From the NCBI GenBank assembly GCA_017513125.1, contig JAFWDI010000015.1, positions 1 through 64,000 on the forward strand: a DNA stretch of 64,000 bases, written 5' to 3'. Under the pieces are notes generated by a model that was given only the letters and a program-made list of their open reading frames with translations, was not told where the DNA came from and made no database searches. Numbering within the stretch: the stretch's first letter is position 1; each line of letters opens with the position of its first letter. Position numbers and translations under genes: made by a program. This stretch comes from Lachnospiraceae bacterium. GTDB taxonomy: Bacteria > Bacillota > Clostridia > Lachnospirales > Lachnospiraceae. Below are positions 17,423 through 26,808 of the stretch, piece by piece.

Positions 17423-18040
17423 ATGAAAGTTCTGATCATTAACGGATCTCCGCGTACCGGAGGAAACACCGAAGTCGCTCTCGCCGAAATGAAGAAGATC
17501 TTCGACGCCGAGGGAGTGGAGTACGAAACGGTGAACGCCGGGGCGAAGCCCATCGGCGGCTGCATGGCGTGCCAGGCCTGCAAGAGCATCGGAAAGTGCG
17601 TCATGAAGGATATCGTGAACGAGACCGCGCCGAAGTTCGAGGCGGCGGACGGCGTCGTGATCGCGAGCCCGGTCTACTTCGCTTCCGCGAACGGAAACCT
17701 GATCTCGTTCCTCGACCGGCTGTTCTACAGCACGAGCTTCGACCGGAGCATGAAGGTCGGCTGCGCGGTCACGGTCTGCCGCCGCGGCGGAAACACCGCG
17801 ACGTTCGACGAACTGAACAAATACTTTACGATCTCGCAGATGCCGGTCGTTTCGAGCCGCTACTGGAACATGATCCACGGCGCGGCGCCCGGCGAGGCGG
17901 TTCAGGACGAGGAAGGCCTGGCGACCATGAGAACGCTCGCCCGGAACATGGTGTTCCTGATGAGGAGCATCGCGCTGGGGAAAGAGAAGTACGGCATGCC
18001 GGAGCAGGAGCCTTTCACGGTGACGAATTTTATCCGCTGA
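17423..18040 (+). CDS. NADPH-dependent FMN reductase-like flavoprotein (iron-sulfur flavoprotein family)
   Basis: This 205-residue protein begins MKVLIINGSPRTGGNTEVALAE, the FMN-binding loop of the NADPH-dependent FMN reductase family. It then has GGCMACQACKSIGKCVMKD near residue 47, a cluster of four cysteines typical of the iron-sulfur-flavoprotein-like branch, and ASPVYFASANGNLISFLDRLFY near residue 80. The cysteine spacing C-x2-C-x2-C-x6-C could hold a [4Fe-4S] cluster. Likely a cytoplasmic flavin-dependent oxidoreductase of unknown substrate. AAGGGAG precedes the start; an upstream in-frame start would run through the terminator and is rejected. Confidence 0.87.
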   Translation: MKVLIINGSPRTGGNTEVALAEMKKIFDAEGVEYETVNAGAKPIGGCMACQACKSIGKCVMKDIVNETAPKFEAADGVVIASPVYFASANGNLISFLDRLFYSTSFDRSMKVGCAVTVCRRGGNTATFDELNKYFTISQMPVVSSRYWNMIHGAAPGEAVQDEEGLATMRTLARNMVFLMRSIALGKEKYGMPEQEPFTVTNFIR

Positions 18041-18087
18041 GGGCGTCCGGGAGCGGGATAACACATGTTATTTAACGAGGTAAGCGA

Positions 18088-18600
18088 GTGAGCATACGGA
18101 TCGAAGAGCTCGGGGCCGGGACATTGCCCGGCGCGGCCCGCGTCTGGAACCAGGTCGTGGAGGACGGTGAGGCGTTTCCGCAGCTGGACTATCTGGAGGG
18201 AGAGAAGGCGGCCGCGTTTTTCGCGGAACAGTCGTTCACCGGAGTCGCGGTCGATGAGGAGAGCGGCGCCGTGGCGGGGCTGTACATCCTGCACCCGAAC
18301 AATGTCGGCCGCTGCGGGCACATCGCGAACGCGTCCTATGCGGTCGACCGGGACCGGAAAGGCCTTCGCATCGGCGAGCAGCTGGTCAGGCACAGCCTGG
18401 AAAAAGCGGCCGAACTGGGCTTTCGCGTCATGCAGTTTAACGCGGTCGTCGCATCGAATGCGCGGGCGCTCGCACTGTACCGGAAACTCGGGTTTACACA
18501 GCTGGGAGTGATCCCGAAGGGCTTCCTTATGAAGGATGGGCACTACGAAGACATTATCCCGCATTACATCGCGCTGACATGCCCGGCGGGCGAGGAGTGA
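18088..18600 (+). CDS. GNAT-family N-acetyltransferase
   Basis: The 170-residue protein has the GNAT acetyl-CoA core: ANASYAVDRDRKGLRIGEQLVRHSLEKAAELGFRVMQFNAVVASNARALALYRKLGF. The usual R/Q-x-x-G-x-G/A motif appears as RKGLRIG near residue 92. It transfers an acetyl group to an unknown acceptor. The start is a GTG at 18088 preceded by ACGAGG. A small palindrome ATAACA-CA-TGTTAT lies at 18058-18071 just upstream. The gene ends 2 bp before the AAA+ ATPase gene. Confidence 0.87.
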   Translation: MSIRIEELGAGTLPGAARVWNQVVEDGEAFPQLDYLEGEKAAAFFAEQSFTGVAVDEESGAVAGLYILHPNNVGRCGHIANASYAVDRDRKGLRIGEQLVRHSLEKAAELGFRVMQFNAVVASNARALALYRKLGFTQLGVIPKGFLMKDGHYEDIIPHYIALTCPAGEE

Positions 18601-18602
18601 AC

Positions 18603-20138
18603 ATGAGCAAGGCAGCTGATACGGAACTGAAGGAACGCATCCGCCAGTGCTACCAGATCTGCGACTATCTGGACGTGCACCGGGTCTCGAAGGAACGCTT
18701 TCCGCTGCGGGACATCCTGAAGAAGGACTTTCTGCATTTCGTGATCTTTATTTCAATGCGGGACGGCAGCCTGCAGAAGACGGAGCTCCGCTTCATCGAG
18801 GAGTTCCTCGGAAGCAGGATGGACACCGCGACCGCGGAGTCGATCTGGCGGAACAGCCGCCTCGACACCGAATTCGAGGGCGTGATGCCGCAGGCGTTTA
18901 AGTATTTCGTGCTTGCGAGCGCCGCGAAGAAGATCAAACCCGACATGTATAAGTATAAAGAGGCGCGCTATCTCTCCGACACGTACCGCGCGCTGGGGCA
19001 GGTGTTCCTCTCGAAGAACATGGACCTCGGCGACAGCGGGATCGACGCGCTCTCGAAGTACTGCCTCATGCTCGACACGAACCTGAAGGAGTACGGTCTG
19101 CTGCTGCCGGACCACCGCTCGCCGAAATTCGATACGCCGAAAAGCGGATCGGGCAGCGGATCGTCCGGAAAGACCGGTCCGGGCCGCGCCCCGGCCGGGA
19201 AGGACAGCGCCGGAAGCGGTGCGTCCGGAATGTCCGGAAGCGCCGAGACGAAGGAGAAAGCCGCGGCTGCGGAAGACGCGGAAGAAGACGAGCCCGAAGA
19301 GCCCACCGCGGACGAACTGATCAGCCAGCTGAATTCCCTGACCGGCCTGAAAGGCGTGAAAGAGGATGTGAACAGCCTGATCAATCTCATGCGCGTCCAG
19401 AAGATGCGCGAAGATAAGGGCATGAAAAAGGTCTCCGTGAATAAGCATCTGGTGTTCATGGGAAACCCGGGCACCGGAAAGACCACGGTCGCGCGGCTTC
19501 TTGCGAAGATCTACGCGGGGATCGGGGTGCTCGAGAAGGGGCAGCTCGTCGAAGTGGATCGCTCCGGCCTGGTCTGCGGCTATATCGGCCAGACCGCGAC
19601 GAAGGTCATGGAGGTCGTCGAGGAGGCGCTCGGCGGCGTGCTTTTCATCGACGAGGCGTATGCGCTTTCGAACCATAAAGGCGAGGGCGATTTCGGCCAG
19701 GAGGCGATCGATACGCTCCTGAAAGCCATGGAGGACCACAGGGACGATCTCGTGGTCATCGTGGCGGGCTATACCGAGCTGATGCAGGAGTTTATCGATT
19801 CGAACCCGGGTCTGCGCTCGCGTTTTAATAAGTACATCATGTTCGACGACTACACCGCCGAGGAGGAGTTCGAGATCCTGAAGTCCATGGCGGAAGCCCA
19901 GGATTATAAGCTCTCGCCGGAGGCCGAAGCCGAGGCCCAGCGCTTCCTGACGGACCGCGTCGAGCATAAGCCGGAGAATTTCGCGAATGCGCGGGACGTA
20001 CGGAATTATCTCGAGAAGGCGATCGCGAAGCATGCCACGCGTGTGGTGAGCCAGGCGAAGGAGACTTCGAAGAACCGGATCAGTAAAAAGGTCCTGAGCA
20101 CGATCGAAGTGCAGGACCTCGAAGGGATCACGCTGTGA
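18603..20138 (+). CDS. AAA+ ATPase of the CbbX / SpoVK / EccA group
   Basis: The 511-residue protein has three parts. Residues 1-170 are all-helical with a TerB-like look (LHFVIFISMRDGSLQKTELRFIEEFL). Residues about 175-235 are a low-complexity linker rich in Gly, Ser, Ala and then Glu. Residues about 240-511 are a CbbX/SpoVK-type AAA+ module: LTGLKGVKEDV, Walker A GNPGTGKTT near 287, VCGYIGQTATKV pore-loop region, Walker B GGVLFIDEAYAL near 343, and the arginine finger segment NPGLRSRFNKYI near 401. Such ATPases remodel or inhibit partner proteins. It starts 2 bp after the GNAT gene; the target is unknown. Confidence 0.85.
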   Translation: MSKAADTELKERIRQCYQICDYLDVHRVSKERFPLRDILKKDFLHFVIFISMRDGSLQKTELRFIEEFLGSRMDTATAESIWRNSRLDTEFEGVMPQAFKYFVLASAAKKIKPDMYKYKEARYLSDTYRALGQVFLSKNMDLGDSGIDALSKYCLMLDTNLKEYGLLLPDHRSPKFDTPKSGSGSGSSGKTGPGRAPAGKDSAGSGASGMSGSAETKEKAAAAEDAEEDEPEEPTADELISQLNSLTGLKGVKEDVNSLINLMRVQKMREDKGMKKVSVNKHLVFMGNPGTGKTTVARLLAKIYAGIGVLEKGQLVEVDRSGLVCGYIGQTATKVMEVVEEALGGVLFIDEAYALSNHKGEGDFGQEAIDTLLKAMEDHRDDLVVIVAGYTELMQEFIDSNPGLRSRFNKYIMFDDYTAEEEFEILKSMAEAQDYKLSPEAEAEAQRFLTDRVEHKPENFANARDVRNYLEKAIAKHATRVVSQAKETSKNRISKKVLSTIEVQDLEGITL

Positions 20139-20172
20139 TCCGCGGCCCGCGGCGCCGCGCATGAGGGTCTGG

Positions 20173-21000
20173 ATGGAATACGGAAAACTGTCGAACGGAG
20201 CGGAGATCCCCGTACTGGGGCTCGGAGTCTGGGAGATGCGCGGGGAGGAGACTGCCCGTGCGGTCGGGACTGCGCTCCGGCTGGGCTACCGCATGATCGA
20301 CACGGCAGCCTACTACGGGAACGAAACAGAGGTCGGCGCAGGGATCCGCGCCGCGATCGCGGACGGCGTGCTGCGGCGGGATGAGCTGTTCGTCAGCACG
20401 AAAGTCTGGTACACGGACATGGAGCCCGGCCGGGTCCGCCCCGCATTCGAGGCGAGCCTGGAAAAGCTCGGCCTGGACTATGTGGATCTCTACCTGCTGC
20501 ACTGGCCGCTGGGCGACGTCGCGTATGCCTGGAAGGAGCTCGAGCGCTTCCATGAAGAAGGCCTCGCGAAGGCCATCGGCGTCTGCAACTTCCGCGCGCA
20601 TCACTTCGAGGAGCTCGCGCTGACCGCAAACGTCCGCCCGATGCTGGACCAGATCGAGACACACCCGACTTTCGCGCAGCAGGCGGTCGTGGATTACTGC
20701 GATGCGCACGGTATCCGGGTCGAAGCCTGGGGACCGCTCGGAAAGGGCAGGGATCTGAGAGAAGAGACGGTCGCGGACATTGCCCGCAGGCACGGGAAGA
20801 CCCCGGCGCAGGTCGTTCTGCGCTGGAACCTGCAGCGCGGCGTGATCGTGATCCCGAAATCGGTCCATGAAGAACGGCTGACGGAGAACGCCGGCATCTT
20901 CGATTTCTCGCTGGATGAGACCGAGATGCGCGCGCTGTCGGCGCTCGATACGAACGAGACACAGAGAAGCTACATGCCCGGCTATCGCTGGGAAGGCTGA
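20173..21000 (+). CDS. Aldo/keto reductase
   Basis: The 275-residue NADPH-dependent TIM-barrel reductase begins KLSNGAEIPVLGLGVWEM and shows the catalytic Asp-Tyr region MIDTAAYYGNETEVG near residue 43, Lys in STKVWY near 74, His in YLLHWP near 105, and the cofactor motif IPKSVHEERLTENAGIFDF near 225. It belongs to the AKR5-like/2,5-diketo-gluconate reductase group by layout. ATG 20173 is preferred over 20161 because GAGGGT sits a few bases before it; the choice costs four residues. Confidence 0.9.
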   Translation: MEYGKLSNGAEIPVLGLGVWEMRGEETARAVGTALRLGYRMIDTAAYYGNETEVGAGIRAAIADGVLRRDELFVSTKVWYTDMEPGRVRPAFEASLEKLGLDYVDLYLLHWPLGDVAYAWKELERFHEEGLAKAIGVCNFRAHHFEELALTANVRPMLDQIETHPTFAQQAVVDYCDAHGIRVEAWGPLGKGRDLREETVADIARRHGKTPAQVVLRWNLQRGVIVIPKSVHEERLTENAGIFDFSLDETEMRALSALDTNETQRSYMPGYRWEG

Positions 21001-21075
21001 TACACAGCCGGACAGACGCGCCGCAGTTCAGTGCGGGAGCGGCGCGGACCGGCGCGAACGAAGGAGTTTCTGCCC

Positions 21076-22404
21076 ATGCCACGGATCAGATGGCGCCTGA
21101 CGACATTCCGGATCATTGCTCTCGCGTTTCTGGGGATCATCCTCACCGGAACGATCCTTCTGATGCTCCCGGTCTCGACCAGACCCTACGGCGGCGCATC
21201 GTTTGCGGACGCTTTCTTTACCGCGACTTCGGCGACCTGCGTTACGGGTCTGATCGTGCGGGACACCTCGACCTTCTGGTCGGATTTCGGAAAGTCCGTC
21301 ATCATCTGCATGATCCAGATCGGCGGCATCGGCGTGATCACCGCGGCGGTCATGCTCTCGGTGTTCATGCGGCGGAAGATCAGCCTGGGCCAGCGGAAGA
21401 TCATGCAGGATTCGATCTCGGCGGACAATGTCGGCGGGATCGTAAAACTGACGAAATTCGTGGTGAAGGGCGTCATCCTGTTCGAACTGGCGGGCGCCGC
21501 GGTGCTGTACCCGGTGTTCCTGCGGGAAGTGGGCCCGATAAAGGCGATCGCGTACTCGCTGTTCCACTCGGTCTCGGCATTCTGCAATGCCGGCTTCGAC
21601 CTCATGGGCTACACGGAACGCTTCTCTTCGCTGACGCATTTTCAGGGGAACGTGCTCGTGAACGTCACGGTCATTGCCCTGATCCTGATCGGCGGCATCG
21701 GTTTTAAGACCTGGGGAGACATCCGCACACACGGCCTGCGCTTCCGCAAGTACACGCTGCAGAGTAAGCTCGTCCTGCTTCTGTCGGTCTTTTTCGTCGC
21801 GGTGCCGTTCGTGCTGTATCTGGCGTTTGAGTTCGGGGATCTGCCCGCGAAGGAACGCGTGCTGTCTGCACTGTTCCAGGCTGTGACGCCGAGGACCGCC
21901 GGCTTTAACACGGCGGATCTGAACGGGCTGAGCGAGGGAGGCATCGCCCTCATGATCATGCTGATGCTGACCGGAGGCGCTTCGGGCTCCACGGCCGGCG
22001 GCCTGAAGATCACGACGATCGCGGTGCTGCTGTGCGCCGCGGCGGCCGCGTTTCGGAATCATAAAGACACGACCGCGTTCGGGCGGCGGATCTCTTCGGA
22101 GACCGTCCGCACGGCAGCGACGGTCCTGCTCATGTACCATGTGCTGTTCCTGGCCGCCGGTATCGTGATCAGCCGGATCGAGAGCCTGCCGCTTTTGACC
22201 TGCCTGTTCGAGACGTCGTCGGCGATCGCGACGGTCGGCCTGACGCTCGGAATCACGCCGGGACTCAGCCTGGTGTCACGCGGCATCCTGGTGGCACTGA
22301 TGTTCATGGGCCGCGTGGGCGGCATGACGCTGCTGCTGTCCGCGTTCGCAGATAAAAAAGTTTCGTCGGGGAGGCTCCCCGAAGAAAACGTAAATGTCGG
22401 CTGA
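21076..22404 (+). CDS. ktrB: TrkH/KtrB-type potassium uptake membrane protein (system 1)
   Basis: The 442-residue membrane protein has the four-fold M1-P-M2 pattern of K+ channels turned transporters. The four filter regions are visible: TSATCVTGL near residue 48, SAFCNAGFD near 170, TPRTAGFNTAD near 268 and SAIATVGLT near 382. It is the pore subunit that moves K+ (often with Na+) into the cell. The ATG at 21076 has AAGGAG 11 nt upstream. The next gene encodes its RCK gating partner. Length fits KtrB rather than the longer TrkH. Confidence 0.9.
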   Translation: MPRIRWRLTTFRIIALAFLGIILTGTILLMLPVSTRPYGGASFADAFFTATSATCVTGLIVRDTSTFWSDFGKSVIICMIQIGGIGVITAAVMLSVFMRRKISLGQRKIMQDSISADNVGGIVKLTKFVVKGVILFELAGAAVLYPVFLREVGPIKAIAYSLFHSVSAFCNAGFDLMGYTERFSSLTHFQGNVLVNVTVIALILIGGIGFKTWGDIRTHGLRFRKYTLQSKLVLLLSVFFVAVPFVLYLAFEFGDLPAKERVLSALFQAVTPRTAGFNTADLNGLSEGGIALMIMLMLTGGASGSTAGGLKITTIAVLLCAAAAAFRNHKDTTAFGRRISSETVRTAATVLLMYHVLFLAAGIVISRIESLPLLTCLFETSSAIATVGLTLGITPGLSLVSRGILVALMFMGRVGGMTLLLSAFADKKVSSGRLPEENVNVG

Positions 22405-22466
22405 CGCCGCAGAGGGCCGCGGACGGAACGTCCGGGACCGCGGCATTGCCGGAAGGAGGGACTAGC

Positions 22467-23117
22467 ATGAAATCAGTCTTGGTGATCGGTCTGGGGAGAT
22501 TCGGTACCCGGGCGGCCCGGAAGTTTGAGGAGCTGGGACAGGACGTGATGGCCGTCGATTCGCGGGAGGACCGGGTCAATGACATCCTGCCCTTCGTCAC
22601 GGACGCCATGATCGGAGACGCCACGCGGGAGAGCTTTCTCTCTTCGATCGGCGTAGGTAATTTCGATCTGGTCCTGGTCGCGATCGGGGATGATTTCCAG
22701 AGCTCGCTCGAGACGACATCGCTGCTGAAGGAGCTCGGCGCGAAGTACGTCGTGTCCCGCGCAAAGAGCGACGTTCACGAGAAGTTCCTTCTGAATAACG
22801 GCGCGGACGAAGTCGTCTACCCCGAGCGCCAGCTCGCGGACCAGGCGGCGATCCGCTACAGTTCGGACCACATTTTCGACTATGTCGAGCTCGGAAAAGC
22901 CTGGGAGATCTACGAGGTGGACATCCCGAAGGAGTGGCAGGGAAAGACCATCGCCCAGCTGGACGTCCGCAGAAAGTACGGGATCAATATCATCGGCATC
23001 CGCGAGCAGGGCCAGGACATGGCCAGTGTCGGGCCGGATACCGTGCTGTCTTCGTCGCAGCGAATGATGGTGACCGGAGATAAGAAGACGATCCACAAGA
23101 TCTTTATGAGAGAGTGA
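22467..23117 (+). CDS. ktrA: KtrA/TrkA-type potassium uptake regulatory protein (system 1)
   Basis: The 216-residue cytoplasmic protein contains one RCK unit: an N-terminal NAD/ATP-binding Rossmann half (MKSVLVIGLGRFGTRAARKFEELGQDVMAVD) and a C-terminal TrkA_C half (about 130-216). This single-RCK form is typical of KtrA, which assembles as an octameric ring that gates KtrB in response to nucleotides. AAGGAGGG precedes the start. It lies 62 bp downstream of the membrane subunit. Confidence 0.92.
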   Translation: MKSVLVIGLGRFGTRAARKFEELGQDVMAVDSREDRVNDILPFVTDAMIGDATRESFLSSIGVGNFDLVLVAIGDDFQSSLETTSLLKELGAKYVVSRAKSDVHEKFLLNNGADEVVYPERQLADQAAIRYSSDHIFDYVELGKAWEIYEVDIPKEWQGKTIAQLDVRRKYGINIIGIREQGQDMASVGPDTVLSSSQRMMVTGDKKTIHKIFMRE

Positions 23118-23156
23118 CGGATCGCAGGCACGGCTGAGGACGGAGAGGAGCTGTCT

Positions 23157-24032
23157 GTGAAATACGGAATCTATTTTGCATACTGGGAGCATGAGTGGGA
23201 TGCGGATTACCGGTATTATATCGACAAGGTCTCGCGCCTCGGCTTCGACATCCTCGAGATCTCCTGCGGAGCGTTCGGAAAGACCTACACGACGGACGCA
23301 CAGCTGACGGAACTTCGGGATTATGCGAAGGAGAAGGGCGTCACGCTGACTGCGGGATACGGGCCGACGAAGGAGCAGAACATCTCCTCGGCGGATCCTG
23401 ATACCGCGGCGCGCGCCCTGGATTTTTTCGCAGGGACTCTCGGGAAGCTGAAACTGATGGATATCCATCTGCTGGGCGGCGGACTGTACTCGTACTGGCC
23501 TGTGGACTATACGCAGCCGGTGGATAAAGAGGCGGATCTGGCGCGCTCGGTCGGGAATATGAAGAAGCTCGCGAAGATCGCGGAGGAGAACGGCGTCGTG
23601 CTCGGCATGGAAGTCCTGAACCGTTTCGAGGGTTACCTGCTGAACACCTGCGAGGAGGGCCTCGCTTACGTCGAAGCGGTCGGCAGTCCGAACGTCGGCC
23701 TCATGCTGGACACGTTCCACATGAATATCGAGGAAGATAACATCGCTGCCGCGATCCGCCGTGCCGGCGATAAACTCGTGCATCTGCATCTCGGAGAGCG
23801 GAACCGGCAGGTGCCGGGTAAGGGAACACTGCCCTGGGATGAGATCGGACAGGCGCTGCGTGACATCGGCTACAGCCGTGCCGCGGTCATGGAACCGTTC
23901 GTCATGCCGGGCGGTACGATCGGAAGCGAGATCAAGGTCTGGCGCGATCTGGTCGGGGACACCTCCGAGGAGGCGCTCGACCGCGACGCCGAGGGCGCGC
24001 TGCGCTTCGTGCGTCACGTATTCGGAATCTGA
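23157..24032 (+). CDS. dpe: D-psicose (D-allulose) / D-tagatose 3-epimerase
   Basis: This 291-residue TIM-barrel sugar isomerase closely follows the clostridial D-psicose 3-epimerase pattern: MKYGIYFAYWEHEW start, LLGGGLYSYWPVDYT near residue 105, and the four metal ligands Glu152 (GMEVLNRFE), Asp185 (LDTFHMNIEED), His211 (HLHLGERNRQVPG) and Glu246 (MEPFV). It interconverts D-fructose and D-psicose through a Mn2+/Co2+ enediolate mechanism. The start is a GTG with GAGGAG upstream. Gene neighbours (glycerol kinase, aldo/keto reductases) suggest sugar and polyol use. Confidence 0.88.
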   Translation: MKYGIYFAYWEHEWDADYRYYIDKVSRLGFDILEISCGAFGKTYTTDAQLTELRDYAKEKGVTLTAGYGPTKEQNISSADPDTAARALDFFAGTLGKLKLMDIHLLGGGLYSYWPVDYTQPVDKEADLARSVGNMKKLAKIAEENGVVLGMEVLNRFEGYLLNTCEEGLAYVEAVGSPNVGLMLDTFHMNIEEDNIAAAIRRAGDKLVHLHLGERNRQVPGKGTLPWDEIGQALRDIGYSRAAVMEPFVMPGGTIGSEIKVWRDLVGDTSEEALDRDAEGALRFVRHVFGI

Positions 24033-24122
24033 GGAAGACTGCGCGGTCCGGGACTGTCCGGGCCGCGTTTTCGGCATCTGCGGTCCGCGATGAACGGCCG
24101 CAGCGCCGGGGGAGGGCAAAAT

Positions 24123-25622
24123 ATGAGATACATCATGGCATTGGACGCGGGAACCACCAGCAACCGCTGCATCCTGTTCGACGAAAAGGGGACGATCTGC
24201 GCGACCGCCCAGAAGGAGTTTACGCAGATCTTTCCGCAGCCCGGCTGGGTCGAGCATGACCCGGAGGAACTCTGGTCGACGATGCTCGGCGTGGCGGTCG
24301 AGGCGATGCAGAAGGCCGGGGCCGGAGCGGAGGACATCGCGGGCATCGGTATCACGAACCAGCGGGAGACCGCGGTCGTCTGGGACCGGGAGACCGGCGC
24401 GCCGGTGTATCACGCGATCGTCTGGCAGTGCCGGCGCACCTCAGAATGGTGCGACGACCTGAAAGAACGCGGCCTGACGGAACTGATCCGCAGGAAGACC
24501 GGACTGGTCATCGACGCGTATTTCTCCGCGTCGAAGATCGTCTGGATCCTGGATCATGTCGAGGGCGCGCGCGAGCGGGCGGAAGCAGGCGGACTGCTCT
24601 TCGGGACCGTCGAGACCTGGCTGATCTGGAAACTTACGAAGGGCCGCGTCCATGTGACGGATTATTCGAACGCCAGCCGCACGATGCTGTACAACATCGT
24701 CGACCTGTGCTGGGATCAGGAGATCCTCGATCTGTGCGGGATCCCGGCGTCCATGCTGCCCGAGGTGAAGCCCTCGAGCTGCGTCTACGGGATGACGGAT
24801 CCGCTGTTTTTCGGCGGCGAGATTCCGATCGCGGGCGCCGCGGGCGACCAGCAGTGCGCGCTGTTCGGACAGACCTGCTTCCTCCCGGGCGACGTGAAGA
24901 ACACCTACGGGACCGGAGGATTTCTGCTCATGAACACGGGCACGGAGCCGGTATTCTCGGAAAACGGGCTCGTGACGACGATCGCCTGGGGGCTGGACGG
25001 GAAGGTCGAATACGCGCTGGAGGGCTCGGTCTTCGTCGCGGGCGCGGCCGTACAGTGGCTTCGGGACGAGCTGAAGCTGATCGACAGCGCGCTGGAATCC
25101 GAGGAGGAAGCCACGAAGGTGCCTGATACGAACGGCTGCTACGTGGTGCCGGCATTCACTGGTCTGGGCGCACCGTACTGGGATCAGTATGCCCGCGGAA
25201 CCATCGTCGGTCTGACCCGCGGGGTGAACCGGTATCACATTATCCGCGCGACGCTGGAGGCGATCGCGTTCCAGGTCAATGACGTGCTGACCGTCATGGA
25301 AGCGGATACCGGCATGGATCTGCGTTCCCTGAAGGTCGACGGCGGCGCATGCAGAAATAACCTGATGATGCAGATGCAGGCGGACATTACCGACGTGCAG
25401 GTCGTGAGGCCTTCGTGCGTGGAGACTACCGCGGTCGGCGCGGCATATCTCGCCGGGCTCGCGGTCGGATACTGGAAGACGAAGGAGGAGCTGATCCGGA
25501 ACCAGCAGATCGACCGGGTGTTCGACCCGCAGATCGGCGCGGAGGAGCGTGAAAGGAAAGTGCGCGGCTGGAAGCGCGCGGTGAAATATTCGTTCGGCTG
25601 GGCGGCGGAAGAGAACGACTGA
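24123..25622 (+). CDS. glpK: Glycerol kinase
   Basis: The 499-residue FGGY kinase phosphorylates glycerol to glycerol-3-phosphate. Signatures: [18 protein letters not shown] at the N-terminus, [10 protein letters not shown] near residue 78, [23 protein letters not shown] near 170, and the C-terminal FGGY motif [19 protein letters not shown] near 350 with [18 protein letters not shown] near 405. ATG 24123 has GGGGGAGG upstream. No glycerol facilitator or G3P dehydrogenase is adjacent. Confidence 0.95.
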   Translation: MRYIMALDAGTTSNRCILFDEKGTICATAQKEFTQIFPQPGWVEHDPEELWSTMLGVAVEAMQKAGAGAEDIAGIGITNQRETAVVWDRETGAPVYHAIVWQCRRTSEWCDDLKERGLTELIRRKTGLVIDAYFSASKIVWILDHVEGARERAEAGGLLFGTVETWLIWKLTKGRVHVTDYSNASRTMLYNIVDLCWDQEILDLCGIPASMLPEVKPSSCVYGMTDPLFFGGEIPIAGAAGDQQCALFGQTCFLPGDVKNTYGTGGFLLMNTGTEPVFSENGLVTTIAWGLDGKVEYALEGSVFVAGAAVQWLRDELKLIDSALESEEEATKVPDTNGCYVVPAFTGLGAPYWDQYARGTIVGLTRGVNRYHIIRATLEAIAFQVNDVLTVMEADTGMDLRSLKVDGGACRNNLMMQMQADITDVQVVRPSCVETTAVGAAYLAGLAVGYWKTKEELIRNQQIDRVFDPQIGAEERERKVRGWKRAVKYSFGWAAEEND

Positions 25623-25685
25623 CAGGGGCAGGCATTGCCGGGAAAAGAACCGTCCGAACGGGGAGCGGAACGGAAAGGAGATCAT

Positions 25686-26807
25686 ATGGAGAAGTATTTG
25701 GGTGAGTCCATTCCGAAACTCGGTTTCGGACTGATGCGTCTGCCGAGAAACGGGGAAGAGATCGACGTTGTCCAGGTCAGCCGAATGGTGGACCTGTTCC
25801 TGGAACGCGGTTTTCGGTATTTCGACACTTCCTGGGGCTATCCGGGGTCGGAGGAGGCGGCGAAGACCGCACTGTTCGACCGCTATCCGAGGGAAAGCTT
25901 CGTGTTTGCGACGAAGTGCCCCGTCTGGGCGGCGAAGGACCGGGAAGAAGCCCGCGAGATGCTGAACGTGTCGCTCGAGCGGACGGGCGCGGGATACATC
26001 GATTTTTATCTGCTGCATAATCTCGGGGACGACCGGATCCGGTTTTTCGACGAGTATGACATGTGGGATCTGGTCTCACGGAAGAAGCGTGAAGGCGTCC
26101 TGAAGCATATCGGTTTTTCATTCCATGATAAGGCGGAAGTGCTGGACCGCGTCCTGACCGAGCACCCGGAGATGGAGTTCGTGCAGCTGCAGATCAATTA
26201 CGCGGACTGGGAAGACCGCAATGTCGAAGCGCGCAAATGCTGGGAGACTGCCAGAAAGCACGGAAAGTCCGTGGTCATCATGGAACCGGTCAAGGGCGGC
26301 ACGCTGACGCATCTGCCGCCGGAGGCGGCGCAGGTCCTGCGGGAAGCGGACCCGGATCTGTCGCCCGCACAGTGGGCCATCCGGTTCGCCGCGTCGCTCG
26401 AAGGCGTGGTGACCGTTCTCTCGGGTATGTCGGATATCGCACAGATGGAAGAGAATACCTCGTTCATGAGAGCGTTTGAGCTGCTGAACGAAAAACAGCA
26501 GGAGGCGCTCGCGAAGGTGCGGGGCATCCTGCAGTCGATGACGACCGTTCCCTGCACGGGCTGCCGCTACTGTGTGCCGGGCTGCCCGAAACAGATCCCG
26601 ATCCCGACCGTGTTCGAAGGGATGAACCTTTACGGAATCTACGGCGATAAGGAAGGTGCGGCGCACGGCTACGGTTTTCAGGTGAACCGCCGCGGCGCGG
26701 GACGCGCGTCGGAGTGCGTGGAGTGCGGAGCCTGCGAGGCGGTATGCCCGCAGCATATCGAGATTCGGGAGCGGCTGAGGGAAGCAGCAGAAATCTTTGA
26801 TGCGTGA
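25686..26807 (+). CDS. Aldo/keto reductase fused to a ferredoxin-type 2x[4Fe-4S] domain
   Basis: The 373-residue protein joins an AKR barrel (residues 1-280: LGFGLMRLPRNG, FRYFDTSWGYPGSEEA, FATKCPVW, DFYLLHNLGD) to a C-terminal domain with two cysteine motifs. The first is CTGCRYCVPGCPKQIPIP near residue 294 and the second is CVECGACEAVCPQHI near 340, each able to hold a [4Fe-4S] cluster. Such fused AKRs are common in anaerobes and probably exchange electrons between ferredoxin and a carbonyl or NADPH. Start 25686 has AAAGGAG 6 nt upstream. Confidence 0.9.
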   Translation: MEKYLGESIPKLGFGLMRLPRNGEEIDVVQVSRMVDLFLERGFRYFDTSWGYPGSEEAAKTALFDRYPRESFVFATKCPVWAAKDREEAREMLNVSLERTGAGYIDFYLLHNLGDDRIRFFDEYDMWDLVSRKKREGVLKHIGFSFHDKAEVLDRVLTEHPEMEFVQLQINYADWEDRNVEARKCWETARKHGKSVVIMEPVKGGTLTHLPPEAAQVLREADPDLSPAQWAIRFAASLEGVVTVLSGMSDIAQMEENTSFMRAFELLNEKQQEALAKVRGILQSMTTVPCTGCRYCVPGCPKQIPIPTVFEGMNLYGIYGDKEGAAHGYGFQVNRRGAGRASECVECGACEAVCPQHIEIRERLREAAEIFDA

Positions 26808-26808
26808 A

